DNA of 64,000 nucleotides from Batillaria attramentaria (GCA_018292915.2 JACVVK020000219.1:436001-500000), one strand, 5' to 3'. Shown: positions 1-20,557, counted from the first letter of the stretch. A program made the numbers and translations. The notes: generated from the letters alone by a model not told the origin.

Positions 1-188
1 ACACACAGGGTAGAGGCTTTTGTTCTGCAGCGTGGAAATGGTCGGTTGACGTTCTGGCGGCTGTGTGATTTGGTAGTGGTCGTGGTGGTGGCGTCGGGTT
101 TGGTAGTCGAAAGGTATCGATTTGTATGGAAGTGTAAAGGTGTCAGGTGTAACGGCAATGGTCGAGACCCCTCTCGAGTGACGGAGGA

Positions 189-271
<83 letters not shown>
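189..271. repeat. (CA)n microsatellite
   Basis: About 41 CA units, uninterrupted. Confidence 0.95.
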
Positions 272-273
<2 letters not shown>

Positions 274-514
274 TACCGCATGCATGAACTAGTATAATTA
301 TATGTATGTAAACGTATGGTACCTACTCTTTATCCCTATTTGTTATTTGTTGGCTAATAGATACTTGAAGAGGCTCTTTTCAAACGAGGAGGCTGACCGA
401 CTGTGGCTAACATGGACAGGAAGAGAATACCACAATGAAGTTCCAGAAAATGATAAACTACATGTTTTATACATGTCAATGCGGGGACGGGGAATTTTAG
501 AATTTAGTCCTAAC

Positions 515-518
<4 letters not shown>

Positions 519-565
<47 letters not shown>
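519..565. repeat. (GA)n microsatellite
   Basis: About 23 GA units. Confidence 0.95.
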
Positions 566-566
<1 letters not shown>

Positions 567-569
<3 letters not shown>

Positions 570-1427
570 ATAAGCCAAACTCTTGTGTGATTTCAGGATC
601 TCCTTTACTTGTCGGTGAGGCCGAAGACAAATTTCCTGCTTTAAGGACAATAACGTATTCTGTATCTGTATTACACAATCTGCAGTGCTCTTGGGCCTAG
701 CGGGGAAGACCTACGCCTTGCGTAATAGTGGATTGATGTGGCTGCTACTGGTGTGCAGTGGCTTTTTTTTTCTTAACGGGTCTTGTCGTACAGTTGGCAA
801 GGACTGGTTGAGCTTGGGCCGTTAAGAGTTAAAACTACTTTCCATATGCAGCGGTTGTCGGAGAGATTTGCTCAATAAAAGTTCACTGAAAGTTCTGGAA
901 GAAATCGAGAAAGACAGCATTCTGTTTACAAATTACAAATACGAATGTTTTTTTTTTAATTATTATTATTTTAATTTTATACGTTTCACACCCAGCAGTT
1001 CACCATGTAACGACGTATCTTTTCAAACCTCTCTCACGGCGAAATTTTATTCACACGAACGCAATTTCCATTTAGTCTATGCAGCCTTTCCTGACACAGT
1101 TTTATCGACATTGCCAATGCCGAAAAGCCACCTGCTTGCAGCGAAAGGGGAGGGAAAAAGGGCGTTAACTCGTCTGCAATTTTGATTACCTCCCCTGAGT
1201 TCGGCCATTGTGCCCAGAATCATAAATGGTCGCAATGTCCTTTTCTTCCTCACCTTTTTGTGTGGCAGGAACCATGTTACCCTCATTTGCATCAACTCAT
1301 TCGAGTTTTGTGAAGCTGAAAATGCGTCCGTTATCCGTTAGCGATTTCACCGGACGCGTAACACATCGTGTCAAACGGCATTATTATACATGTATTCACA
1401 CTTTTCAAAAGTTTTATCATGCGAAAG

Positions 1428-1430
<3 letters not shown>
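567..1430. other. No gene seen
   Basis: Apart from the half element at 675-838, AT-rich sequence with short poly-T runs; open frames here are short and unsupported. Confidence 0.6.
675..838. repeat. Right half of the AACTCTTAA element
   Basis: From ctgcagtgctcttgggccta through gtgtgcagtggcttttttt to gggccgttaagagttaaa; parallels 29550-29701. Confidence 0.55.
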
Positions 1431-1431
<1 letters not shown>

Positions 1432-1509
<78 letters not shown>

Positions 1510-1580
1510 ATGAGGACGGAGTGGGACGGGGCGGGGCAGGGCTGGGCTGGGAAGGGGGGGGGGACCGGGGGGGGGGGGGG
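1432..1580. repeat. (GA)n followed by G-rich tract
   Basis: GA array to 1506, then gggacggggc-type sequence and a poly-G run to 1580. Confidence 0.95.
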
Positions 1581-2870
1581 GCTTTGAAGGGCAAAGCATG
1601 TCTCACGGTCACAGCAGGGTATTCAAGGTTGGGTTTTCACCAGACAGCATCGAATTGAAGGGAATTACACACCGTTGGCACAACATTGTGACTTGTCTCG
1701 TAAAACCAAGACAGTAAAACCAAAGAGGTTTTTTTAAATATTTTTTACTGTTTCGATTTTAAAAGATTGGTTGAATATATGGCTTCAATCTTTAAAAAAA
1801 AACGTCTGAGTAATTCCTTAACCCTCAAGCCCTCTTAATTTTCTGTCAAGCAAAAAAACAAAACAAAAAACAAAACAAACAAACAAACAAACAAACAAAC
1901 AAAAAACCAACCGTTGAAACTAAAAATACTGATAGAAATCTAAAGCTTGATTCATCGCCATGTTTTCAAACCACGCCTTTTTAAAGAACACAGCACGGAA
2001 CCTTGTTTTGGCGAGTCTTTCCTAACTGTATGCCCCATGAGTTTGCAAAGCACTTGACTACAGGGAACGGTTTGCAGATAAACCTGGAGCACCTGTGCGA
2101 AGACTGACATAGGGTTCCGATGGTTCTGGTGTTGATTGTTTGATCGGGCGTTTCTCAACGTGGCTTTAATGATCTGACAGATCCACGTCCTTGGTGGAGA
2201 GATTTTCAGGCACTGGCTGCAGACAGGTGCCAGTTGCCAGGAGTGATTCTTAAAGGCGCGATTCTAAGACAATCAGGTTGCACGGGCCGAAGGACACAAA
2301 TACACAGGGCCTCAAAATGCCTATATACAGTGTATTCCCTATTAGCCTCAGGCATCATAGTCACCCAAAAAATGCTTCAGTATAGGAACAATTACTACCA
2401 CGAACAGACCATTCAAGGGCGCGCACCTGACAGGAGTTTAAAAAACTGAATGTCTCCTTTCCGCTCAGGCCTCACTGGAGTAATGCACGTCTACTTTCTC
2501 TTTAGGCCAGAGAGCCAGTTCACATAAATCCGCTTGTGTCGCTTGTGTCCGACCTCTGTGCAAAAAGTCCCAGCTCCACTGGCAGCTTTCCTCTTTGAGA
2601 CCGCCTGGCATGCACCTTGACCCACATAACACAAAAATCACGAAAGCCACGCTTTTTCTTGACAACAAAAATCACTGCAGATTAGCACTCTCGCCAAACA
2701 GGGTACCTCAAATAAACACCAAACATGACCCCACGCAACATGTACAACACACTACAGTTTTGAACAATTGTGCTTGTGACGGAGTTCGCCTGTAGGCCCG
2801 AAATAGTCTGTATGTTCATGATAACTAAAGTTCCTCATGCAGTACACCGACGTCTGCTGGCCGTATGAAC
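1581..2870. other. No gene seen
   Basis: Unique-looking sequence with an (AAAC)n/(CAAA)n stretch near 1853-1905; no convincing exon. Confidence 0.6.
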
Positions 2871-2879
2871 GAGACCTGC

Positions 2880-2995
2880 AGCGACCCGAATTTCCCGAAA
2901 GGGACAATAAAAAAAAAAATGACATTGGTGACGACCGATCAGTAGCGCAGCGGCTAAATCCGACTCGCTACCTATTAGACCACCGCTCACCCCAT
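2880..2995 (-). mobile_element. SINE-3, deleted copy
   Basis: cccgaatttcccgaaaggga tail element next to ttagccgctgcgctactgatcgg-like head (reverse); the middle is deleted and the ends read outward in mixed order. A (TA)n tract follows. Confidence 0.5.
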
Positions 2996-3410
2996 ATATA
3001 TATATATATATGTCGGAACATGCGTCTTTAATGCGCAGACGTTTCCCTGCAATGCTTTGGGAAATGATCTGATAAATCCAGTTATTTGCCGGAGAGATTT
3101 TCAGGCAGTGACGCACAGATCGAAAGACGTCAAAGGGAAGGAATGACTCGTAATCTCCAGATTTCTACGGCGCTTTACGATGACAAACAGGACAGAACGG
3201 CGCGATTAGGAGGCCTTTCTATGCACTCCAGTCAAAGTCTTCTGTATGTCTTTGTGTTCTCGGGATATCAACTCGGACCGAAGGGTAGATCACATCAAGC
3301 ACTGCGCTCGAAGTATGTGAAGAAATAAAACAGGTTTCTGTGAACAGTGAAGAGGACTCACATTGATTTAAAGCTCATTGGTAGGGTAGGTCGGTTTGCC
3401 AGTTCATTCG

Positions 3411-3573
3411 GGAAGCCGGTAGAGCGTTGGACTTCTGATGCTCGGGTCGTGAGTTCGTATCCCGGCTGGGGCCAAATATTTGTGCTGGCTTTTTCATCGT
3501 TGCCCCGTTTTTGATATCACCCGTATGTGGTGGAAAAGGACGTTAAACCCCCAAACACCCACCCAACCGCCAG
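3411..3573 (+). mobile_element. SINE-1 copy
   Basis: Lacks the first few bases of the head; complete from ggtagagcgttggacttc to the (ccca)n tail. Confidence 0.8.
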
Positions 3574-3604
3574 TTTATTCTTTCATTCATGCCCTTTATT
3601 ATCG

Positions 3605-3785
3605 CTTAAAAGCCCATGGCAAAAATCGCAATTTTACTTGAAATCTTTATATCACTAGGAGCCATTTCAAGCCACTATTCATGATCTTTATTATCTCCTA
3701 AAAACCCATGGCAAAAATTAATTTTGCTTGAAATCTTCAAATCACTACGAGCCACTTCAAGCCACTATTTATGATCTTTATTATC
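3605..3785. repeat. Two tandem left halves of the AACTCTTAA element
   Basis: cttaaaagcccatggcaaaa... to aagccactatt, followed by a second diverged copy (cctaaaaacccatggcaaaa) about 92 bp on, each ending in tgatctttattat. Confidence 0.6.
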
Positions 3786-3799
3786 CCATTCCTGAGAAA

Positions 3800-3926
3800 T
3801 TCGGGCTGTCGATTTAAAAAGGAAAATTCCTACCAAATTTCTGCTCACAAGGGATTCAAACCACGCAGCTCAGAATCCGAAGTCGGATACATTAACCACT
3901 AGACTAAATCCCCTGTCTGTAGCAGA
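3800..3926 (-). mobile_element. tRNA-like SINE head
   Basis: Reverse strand reads ggggatttagtctagtggtt and gtggtttgaatcccttg, A- and B-box-like but no foldable tRNA. Not SINE-1, -2 or -3. Confidence 0.5.
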
Positions 3927-3966
3927 TGGGCCGTGGCTTGACACACGGCACGCGCTAGTAAAACTG

Positions 3967-4116
3967 GTGTCACACAGGAGACGTTTTAGTCCGAACAATC
4001 ACCGAACACGGCAGTTTTCCGTGTTCCGACTACAAGATGTCTCTAATTTTCTGCCTCGTTTCCGAGCCGTGTTCTGTGTTTGTTCGGACTAAAATGCCTC
4101 CAGTGTGACATCAGCC
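3967..4116. mobile_element. 150-bp MITE-like inverted repeat element
   Basis: Arms of about 48 bp: left contains ttttagtccgaacaatcacc and cgaacacggc; right carries their reverse complement and ends cctccagtgtgacatca. Outer ends are tgtcacac/gtgtgaca-like. Confidence 0.6.
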
Positions 4117-5414
4117 TCATCGACCAACCCGAGCCCCGTAATTGGCAAACTACGGTTTGACTCGCAAACCGCTATTGCGCACCGGGGGACTTTAAGCACG
4201 GTTTTGAAGTCACCGGAGACGAATGTGCTGTCTTGATCTGTTGACTTCAAAAGGCAGATTGCCCGTTTGTCGGAAAGGAGAGAGGCTTTCCGAAACTCTG
4301 CTGAGGTTAGCAAAACACACCTTTGAACTTCCCTGATATTGAATGCGGACGGTTTGAGCAGGTATTCGCGCAGTGTAAACATGCCTTAGGTGAGAATACC
4401 CTGGTGAATTTTTAATCAGACTACAAGCTTATAGGTGTGAGAAGAGTTGTGGGGGAAAAATTAAATTGTTATTGGAAATTTTATTAGGCTTACATCGTAA
4501 TTATGTAAAAGGGGACTTTTTATTGTGATAGAGTATTTTGCATTGTTATTTAGTTGCAATATAATCGAGCTACTACTAAACTGCTCAGACAAGAGTGGTT
4601 ATTCATACAGGTTTTGAATGCTGACACTGACTGCTGTGGTGAAAGCGCCGAGAACGAACACGCACGCTCACGTGAGTCGGACTCATCGATTCACACACCA
4701 TAATACATAACGTCACAACAAGAAGGCGGTGTGTGTGTGTGTGTGTGTGTGTGTACAGAGAATTGCTATGGTATGGTATGGTAGACTTCTCCTCGGCGCA
4801 CATATCCATCTCTACTGAAATGCTCATGGCGCCGCAGGGCTGGAGGACGAAGCAGCGAAAGCCTGCTGCTGCTAAGCGCTACTTTATGTGCAAACCACCA
4901 CCCTGCTATTCACCCTGGTGCGTGCGACAGTATTTCTGTTTACCACGCCACCGGCCACAGAATTGTCTGGCAACATTGTCTGGGCCCTGATGATCCCATG
5001 CTCAAGAGGGTTGGTCCGGGGTCTGGGTTACAGAACAAGGCGAAAGCTATGCACACAAAACCAATAAGCATTGAAAGACATGTCCACGGGAAGGATTCAC
5101 GCCACAGTTGATTTCCTCAGACGACACAGAACGCGTTTCCCAGCTTATCTGTAGCTGCCTTGTCTAACGCCCCCAAGACTTGTCTTTTTCGGGTCACTGG
5201 GAATTACGGGGTCATGTAGGTCATGTTTGCGCATGTCAAAAAACAGCCGACTGTGTAAAAGACGCGTGTTTTTATTGGAAGATGATTGAAGGAGAGTCGC
5301 TGTGTGCACGATTGATGTTTGGGGACAAATCCTTTTGAATAGGCGAGGGTGATTTTGTGGGTGTTAGATCGTCTGTACATCGCGGGGGGGAAGGGGGAGA
5401 GGGGTGGGGGTGTG
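4117..5414. other. No gene seen
   Basis: Unique-looking sequence with a short (GT)n at 4731-4754 and a scrap of SINE-2-like acacgcacgctcacgtga at 4659; G-rich at 5382-5425. Confidence 0.6.
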
Positions 5415-5588
5415 GGTGGGTGGGTGTTCAGGAGTTTAACGTCCTTTTCCACCACACACGGGCGATATCAAAGACGGGGCAACGATGAAAAAGCCGGCAC
5501 AAATATTTGGCCCCAGCCGGAATACGAACTCACGACCCGAGCATTAGAAGTCCAACGCTCTACCACTGATTCGGCCACCCCGGCTCAC
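5415..5588 (-). mobile_element. SINE-1 copy
   Basis: Full length in reverse, from (gggt)n tail to ggccaccccggctc. Confidence 0.85.
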
Positions 5589-5707
5589 CTTGACCCAACA
5601 GAATAAAGGTTAATGAATGACAACAACAACAACAACAACAACAAAAACAAAAACAACAACAATAATAATAATAATTCCAACTCGATCCAAAAACTGGCCA
5701 CCCAAGG

Positions 5708-5775
5708 AAGAACCATAATACATAAGACATAAGATATTTTATTCAATCCCAAAAAAGGGAAATTACAATGCCTGC
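5708..5775 (-). mobile_element. Retroposon 3' tail
   Basis: ataagacataagatatttta followed by tcaatcccaaaaaagggaaa; same tail type as at 43.15 kb. Confidence 0.45.
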
Positions 5776-6150
5776 TCCACCTCCTTTGATTTAAAAAAAA
5801 AAAAAATCACCACAAATTCTCACACAACAAAAAGCAATCGCGAGGGATTGAATCGCTGCACAATGCTGCATATTATATGCACGCTCAGGCCTGAGAACCG
5901 AACACGTGCATAAGGAATGAGCACGTTTTGAGGGGGGGAATCTAGATGGCGCAAGTGAGCCCACCTTCATCGGACAATATTACCTCATTTACAGGAGAGC
6001 ACCCCCCTACTGACGGTCCCTTCTGTGTGGGTTTACACGATCTGAATTGCGTGCCAGCATGCCGGATCATATAATGCGCTGCTTTCTTACAAGAACTCCG
6101 TAATCAGTTTTGACTTCTTTTTTTTTTTAATGTACTGTAGTGGCAGGTCA

Positions 6151-6170
6151 TACTTCTGTCGACAGAAGTA
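6151..6170. other. Perfect 20-bp palindrome
   Basis: tacttctgtcgacagaagta is its own reverse complement; AGGTCA (6145-6150) and TGACCT stand just outside on the two sides. Confidence 0.6.
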
Positions 6171-6359
6171 CATGCTTGACCTTAAAGCACTTTAGGTGTA
6201 GCTACGATGTGTCGGTAGCGTGTGAATGAAGAGAAGAAAAATAAAGTGCGATATGCTGTTCTGAATTGAATTAATGTGACTGGCTCCCATAAAAAGAGAG
6301 CAAAACAAATAACAACGACAGCATCAACAACGACGACAACGACAACAACAACAACAACA

Positions 6360-6543
6360 GTAGCAACAACAAGAAAAACACAGCAACCACATCACTTCGT
6401 TCTTTTCTTAATCTTTTTCAGTTAGCAAGAAGCACCCCATGGGCATCTACTCAAGCATCCTATTGGCATATACTCAAACAACAAAAACTTTAGCAACAAC
6501 AAGAAAAACCACATCACTCAGCTCTTTTCTTAATCTTTTTCAG

Positions 6544-6560
<17 letters not shown>
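6360..6560 (+). repeat. Tandem duplication of the exon A1 acceptor region
   Basis: agcaacaacaagaaaaac, ttcttttcttaatctttttc and agcaagaagcacc occur twice, 122 bp apart. The second copy is the working exon A1 border (6543/6544); the first has cag|tt and leads to another frame. Confidence 0.75.
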
Positions 6561-15691
<9,131 letters not shown>

Positions 15692-15794
15692 TTGTGTGCC
15701 ATGATAACGATTCATTTTCGAAGTTGTTCCGAACTTGAACCACATCCGTTGCCTAAAACGTGAACAGTATTCAGCTCATTATGCACAATGTCTC

Positions 15795-15800
15795 ATTAAA
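15795..15800 (+). promoter_or_regulatory. Possible weak polyadenylation signal ATTAAA
   Basis: ATTAAA lies 104 bp after the stop codon of the unrecognised gene and is followed by an AT-rich stretch. It would give a short 3' UTR that excludes the fold-back element beginning at 15873. Confidence 0.35.
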
Positions 15801-15872
15801 ATATATATGAATTTGAAATGCGTGAGGGAATGCTTACGTGAACCACCGGACAAATACAACACTGTGCTGTTC

Positions 15873-16298
15873 AGTTGGTGTAATTCGCCCGCTAGGGGGG
15901 TGCAAATGTATACCAGTTATATACCGGGGAAGCAAATGTCCTCCAGGTTCTTGACTCATCGGGGCGATTGTATCCCGCCCTTCAGTCCCGTCAACTCTCG
16001 CGATATTTCCGTGCTATATTCATCGAGATGCTCGTGGCCGGAAAGCGAAACGGTTACAAATTACGACAGCTACTATACACGCACATGTATCTTCGCCATC
16101 TGGTGGCTACGTTCCTTTAATGCTTCCGTTGAAGTTACATTCATAAAACGAAGTTAGCTGTCGCGTGACTACAACTCGCGAGACCCAAATCCAGGATACA
16201 TTTTCACCCCGTCCCACACAGCAGGTGTACATTTGCTCCCCCTGCAAGTGACTGGTATACATTTGCACCACCTTAACAGGCGAACTATACCAACTAAG
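15873..16298. mobile_element. Fold-back element in the putative 3' UTR
   Basis: Two arms are near reverse complements: 15873-15940 (agttggtgtaattcgcc, then gtgcaaatgtataccag) and 16222-16298, ending ggcgaactataccaact. The arms are roughly 70 bp with a few mismatches and gaps, around a 280-bp centre. No open frame of note lies between them. A non-autonomous DNA transposon or fold-back element is the simplest reading. Confidence 0.65.
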
Positions 16299-16558
16299 TC
16301 ACATTGCTTAGTAATTTGTAGACCATGTGAATGGGACGTGCATATGTCAGTTGTGAGTGATACACGGAACAGATGTGATATTTTAATTCAGTGACAAAAA
16401 TTTTGTTTTCGTTTGTTTTTGTTTAGTTGTTTAAGACATTAAAAATAGAAAGAATATTTAAAATACCGATTGGGTAGGTACCGTTACTTTATTTATTGAT
16501 CTTCTGTACAGTTAGCGCTCATTGTAGGAGAAACAAGCATAATTACTGCTTTTGTTTG

Positions 16559-16564
16559 AATAAA
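16559..16564 (+). promoter_or_regulatory. Possible polyadenylation signal AATAAA
   Basis: Canonical AATAAA about 870 bp after the stop at 15691, followed by GT-rich sequence (gtgtcatctttgccgttagtgtg). If it is used, the 3' UTR contains the fold-back element. Confidence 0.4.
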
Positions 16565-16730
16565 CGTGTCATCTTTGCCGTTAGTGTGACTGAACCATAA
16601 TATGCGAAAACTGTGATACCTTTCTTTTACTTTTTGTTGTATCAGTTGGGTATAATTGTCTTTTATTGTTTATCTATCGTCAAAACGCAGTTGTTTCTGT
16701 GTGTGTGTATAAGTGCGAGAAAGGGATTTT

Positions 16731-17014
16731 GATGGGGTCTAATAGGTAGCGCGTCGGATTTAGCCGCTGCGCTACTGAACGGCCGTCACCAATGTCACGG
16801 CGATGAAGCGTGGGTTCGAGCCCAGCTCGAGCTTATGATATGTGATACCGGTTTTTCCTGTGTACCGGGCTGCTTATCGGGGGTTTCTCTCCGGGTTATC
16901 CGGCTTTCTTCCCCCGGTAAAACTGAAAAAAAAAAAAAAGGATAGTTATTGGATGGCGCTGCACCGCGGCGACGCGCTTCCTCCGGATCAAGCAGTCCGA
17001 ATTTACCGAAAGGG

Positions 17015-17018
<4 letters not shown>
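16731..17018 (+). mobile_element. SINE-3 (tRNA-derived)
   Basis: Head ggggtctaataggtagcgcg with B-box-like gtgggttcgagcccagct, then ttcctgtgtaccgggctgc and the 3' end cgaatttaccgaaaggga. A CA tract follows. Confidence 0.7.

Positions 17019-17021
<3 letters not shown>

Positions 17022-17070
<49 letters not shown>
17022..17070. repeat. (CA)n microsatellite
   Basis: About 24 units directly after SINE-3. Confidence 0.95.
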
Positions 17071-17071
<1 letters not shown>

Positions 17072-18180
17072 CTTTATACGACAGAAGCAGAAACTGCTAA
17101 TACATAGATAATTGAACTTTAAATAACGTTTTTATTTTTGTTGTTTTTGTTTTGTTTAAGCTCCAGAATGCAACAGAACTCGGCCATTAATATTACAATC
17201 TGTAGGAAAAAAAAGCTCAAGGGGACAAAATCACTAATTGGACGCTACAAAGGGAGGAAGCTGTACTTTTCCCTGCTGCAACTCTATTAGCTTATTTTCT
17301 CCTGTAGCAAGACATAAAATATTTTCTTCGTTGAGAAGGTAAGGCTGCCATTGAGAAATTTTGGAGAATAAATTAAAGGCAAGTGTGTACGGTGGAAATA
17401 TTTCTGGGAGTTCCACAGCTATTTTGACAGGTGCGACAATCGCATTGTCTCTAGGAATCCTATAACGGCAATGGAAGTGTTAAAATGGCACAAACTGTAT
17501 AAATCATGGCTTGGCAATAGAAAGGGGGTGTATGCTTCCCCCCCCCCCCCCCCTGCCCCAACTCTTTGCCAGTTCCAGTGGTGTTCCTTTCAGGTAATGG
17601 GTGGAATCCACAGAGGGCTCTGGGTAGGAGCCGATCTAGGTATGAAAAATCCCGCTTGCCTCGGCTGGGATTCGAACCCGCGTCTCCCGGTCCATGGTCC
17701 GAAGTGCTAACCACTACACTACGGGGGCCGGTTCTTTTTTTCTGACTAGACATACGAATAGAATATAATTATTATAGACTGGTAATAGGTATTTTGCTAC
17801 TGTTGACGATGCTTGTCTAGTGATATGCATGAACTTTGCTTTTAACAAATATTCCGCAAAAAAAGATACTGATCTCATGATTACGTCGTACGAGTATTGA
17901 ATGTTCGGAACTGCTAAAGCATCCATTTAAACCTGCAGTTCACGTATTGTTGATAGATCAATTCAAACAGTATTATTCGTCAGTTGCAGAAGCATTGTGA
18001 TAGGCGAAAGCATTAGTGCCTCACCGTCATCTTAGTTGTTGCATTATGTGAACAGCATTCCAGACATAGCTGTCTACATCTGTGTTGTTTGCTCTGTCAC
18101 TCAAGAAATGACGCTCCTTATTTTGACCATTACATTTGTATCAGACAAATCCCTGTTGTGATTTCGTTTTCATTTAATTT
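17071..18180. other. No gene seen
   Basis: AT-rich; holds the R4/tRNA composite at 17545-17731 and nothing else I can name. Confidence 0.6.
17545..17731. mobile_element. Composite: R4 fragment plus tRNA-like head
   Basis: + strand actctttgccagttccagtg and gggtggaatccacagagggc (R4), joined to a reverse tRNA-like block (ggccccgtagtgtagtggtt-type, gggttcgaatcccagcc). Confidence 0.55.
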
Positions 18181-18222
18181 TCCTGTTGGCTGTTGAGAAG
18201 AAAAAGGCATACACTCTCTCTC

Positions 18223-18224
<2 letters not shown>

Positions 18225-18274
<50 letters not shown>

Positions 18275-18291
18275 TCTCTCTCTCTCTCTCG

Positions 18292-18340
<49 letters not shown>

Positions 18341-18366
18341 ACTTGCTTGCTTGCGCGCGCGCACGC

Positions 18367-18448
<82 letters not shown>
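18225..18448. repeat. Compound (GT)n (CT)n (CA)n (GT)n array
   Basis: The CA and GT blocks face each other across cttgcttgcgcgcgcgcacg, so the strand can fold on itself. Confidence 0.95.
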
Positions 18449-18685
18449 ACTTACTATAAAGGGAAGTAGCGGAAGTATGATAACGTTTGTTTTAAACAGT
18501 TTTTTTAATTCTTGCCAGTACAAACACAATTGCCGCCATGAAATGCCACAGCCAAATACAACAAGTAAAACTCTCATAACAATGAGAGTGCTCATATCAA
18601 CAAAACATGGATATGGTAGAGACGGATGTACGTGACAATATCGAAGAAAACATTAACTTTGAAGGACAATGGCAACTATCGGAGA

Positions 18686-18856
18686 GGGTGGGTGGGTGTT
18701 TGGGGGTTTAACGTCCTTTTCCACCACATACGGGTGATATCAAAGACGGGGCAACGATGAAAAAGCCAGCACAAATATTTGGCCCCAGCCGGGATACGAA
18801 CTCAGAACCCGAGTATTAGAAGTCCAACGCTCTACCATTCGGCCACCCCGGCTCCC
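18686..18856 (-). mobile_element. SINE-1 copy with perfect 15-bp target duplication
   Basis: ggcaactatcggaga at 18671-18685 and 18857-18871 brackets the element. This proves insertion as a unit and fixes the ends: ggtgggtgggtg tail and ggctccc head. Confidence 0.9.
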
Positions 18857-19003
18857 GGCAACTATCGGAGAAGAAGAATGACAAAAACAGGGGAACTAGC
18901 ACAATCAGGCCAACTGGTTTGGCACAATCATGTCAGCTGGTTTACAATTTGCAATGGAACACGATAACGTTTTCACCTCCCACTGTCCCAAGGAGCCAAG
19001 GGC

Positions 19004-19982
19004 TCAGCAAGTGTGATAAAAACCGTTAAAGCATGGGTCTCCACCAGAACAGGAAGGACAACAGCTACTGCACGACGGGCAGTTGCATGAAGGGCAGTGA
19101 CACTCAGGACAACTGACCGGGCGTGTCTTCAGTGTCTCAATTTGCTGAGCCATGCTAGTTTCTCTCGCCTCGCATGAATGAATTTCCTGCTCAATTTGGT
19201 GGATTCGGTCAGCCATTTTTGCTATGTTTGCTTTGAAATGATTTGTGTCTGTATCATACTTTGTTTCGCAATCGTGTACACGTTGAGTCAAATTGTTCTT
19301 ATCTCCTGACAGCTGCTGGGCTTGACTTTCCAACTGGGTAATTCTTATCTGAAAGCTATGTGTCTCTGCACTAAGTTTAGCTTCCAAATCAGAAACCTGC
19401 GTAGATAAATTTCTCCTGTCTTGGTTCACCGCGTGAATCTGGGTTTCCAGCCTGGATATATTGTGGCGGTATTGTTCAGTGTCAACCTTGTATTTCCCCT
19501 CCCAAGCAAGGATTTGATTGGTCATATTGTCACGCTCGTGTGTCATGTAACTGATATCACCCTTCAGGCTTCTGATATTAGCACCGCACTGGGACTTAGT
19601 AGCCTGATTCTCATTGGTCAGGTTTTCGTTTTCAACAGTAAGTTGATGAACGCGGTTTTCAAATCCGTGGACTTTCTCTAGCAACTCTCTTTGACGGGCT
19701 TCTAAAACAACTATCCTAGCGTCTTTCCCATCAACATGTACAGAAGTTTTCTGCAGTAGGGTGAGTGAGTGAGTGAGTATTTTAAGGCTTAACGCCGCGT
19801 CAGCGACAAAGACTAATTCGCGGCAGCTGCAGTAGGGAGTCATTGCTAGGTAAGCACATGGCGGAAGGAGAGTTGTGCCAGATGTGACAGGAATAGTTGC
19901 CAGTCTGTACAGGATCTGACAGAGTCAGTACGAAAGTGCCGTTGGAGTAAGATGAAGTGATGTGTGTATCCCCATTCGGCAT
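19004..19982 (-). CDS. FREP-1 exon 5: Ig2 second half, coiled coil, Cys-rich tail (disrupted)
   Basis: The acceptor gtttctttcag opens at MPNGDTHITSSYSNGTF. The Ig2 F-strand (GNYSC) is followed by SNDSLLQ, then the insertion. Reading resumes at KTSVHVDGKDARIVVLEARQ and runs 248 codons to the stop. In FREP-2 and FREP-3 the matching exon crosses this point without an intron, so splicing is unlikely to remove the insertion; it also lacks a GT donor at its edge. Confidence 0.8.
19761..19826 (-). mobile_element. 66-bp insertion with 10-bp target duplication in the FREP-1 coding exon
   Basis: On the + strand ctgcagtagg occurs at 19751-19760 and again at 19827-19836. Between them lie four gtga units, then attttaaggcttaacgccgc and more. 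Short elements with (GTGA)n followed by a TTTAACGCCGC-like core are, to my knowledge, common in molluscan genomes. The added length (76 bp with the duplication) is not a multiple of three. Confidence 0.85.
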
Positions 19983-20119
19983 CTGAAAGAAACAAATCGG
20001 CTTTAGCGTAAAGCACAAACGTTGTCTAACAGTCTAAAAGGTGATACAGGGGAGAAAAATGAGAGGATGGAGCGCGTATGGGCGTATCAGTTCCGAGTGC
20101 AGCGATACAGTCTTGAACT

Positions 20120-20224
20120 GACCTGACCTGACCTGACCTGAACTGAACTGAACTGAACTGAACTGACTGACTGAACTGAACTGAACTGAATGAACTGAAC
20201 TGAACTGAACTGAACTGAACTGAA
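20120..20224. repeat. (CTGAA)n / (CCTGA)n pentanucleotide array
   Basis: About 20 units, in FREP-1 intron 4 between exons 4 and 5. Confidence 0.95.
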
Positions 20225-20557
20225 TGGAATAAACATTGCCTTTTTCTGCGTCAGTTCTTCTGCACTGCGTGGCATTTGTGGAAAAATGAGAACGGAAAAC
20301 ATCTACACGACAACGCTCCAAAACACAATTATCAGTTTTCTGTCTCAGGGAAGATAGTTCAATTCACGCGCCAAATATAGTTTGTTTGGGTGTTGTTGTT
20401 GTTTGTTTTTTTGTTTTTTTGCGTGAATTTTCCCCGGGAACAGAAAACGTGAATAAAACCGAGACAGTTCTTGACACAGTCAGCTGCATTCATATGATTT
20501 GCCAAACAAATCTGATTGCTGGTTGAATTTTAACCCCGCAGAGAAAATACTTACGAA

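Larger units (their letters stand above)
5589..6360. other. No gene seen
   Basis: (AAC)n and (AAT)n runs at 5618-5675 and 6310-6375, a retroposon tail and a 20-bp palindrome. The missing 5' exon of the unrecognised gene could lie here or farther upstream. Confidence 0.55.

Noticed and set aside
46..297. Frames made of [18 protein letters not shown] or SLSLSL throughout the window
   Set aside because: They translate CA, GT, GA and CT microsatellites; no codon variety or flanking domain.
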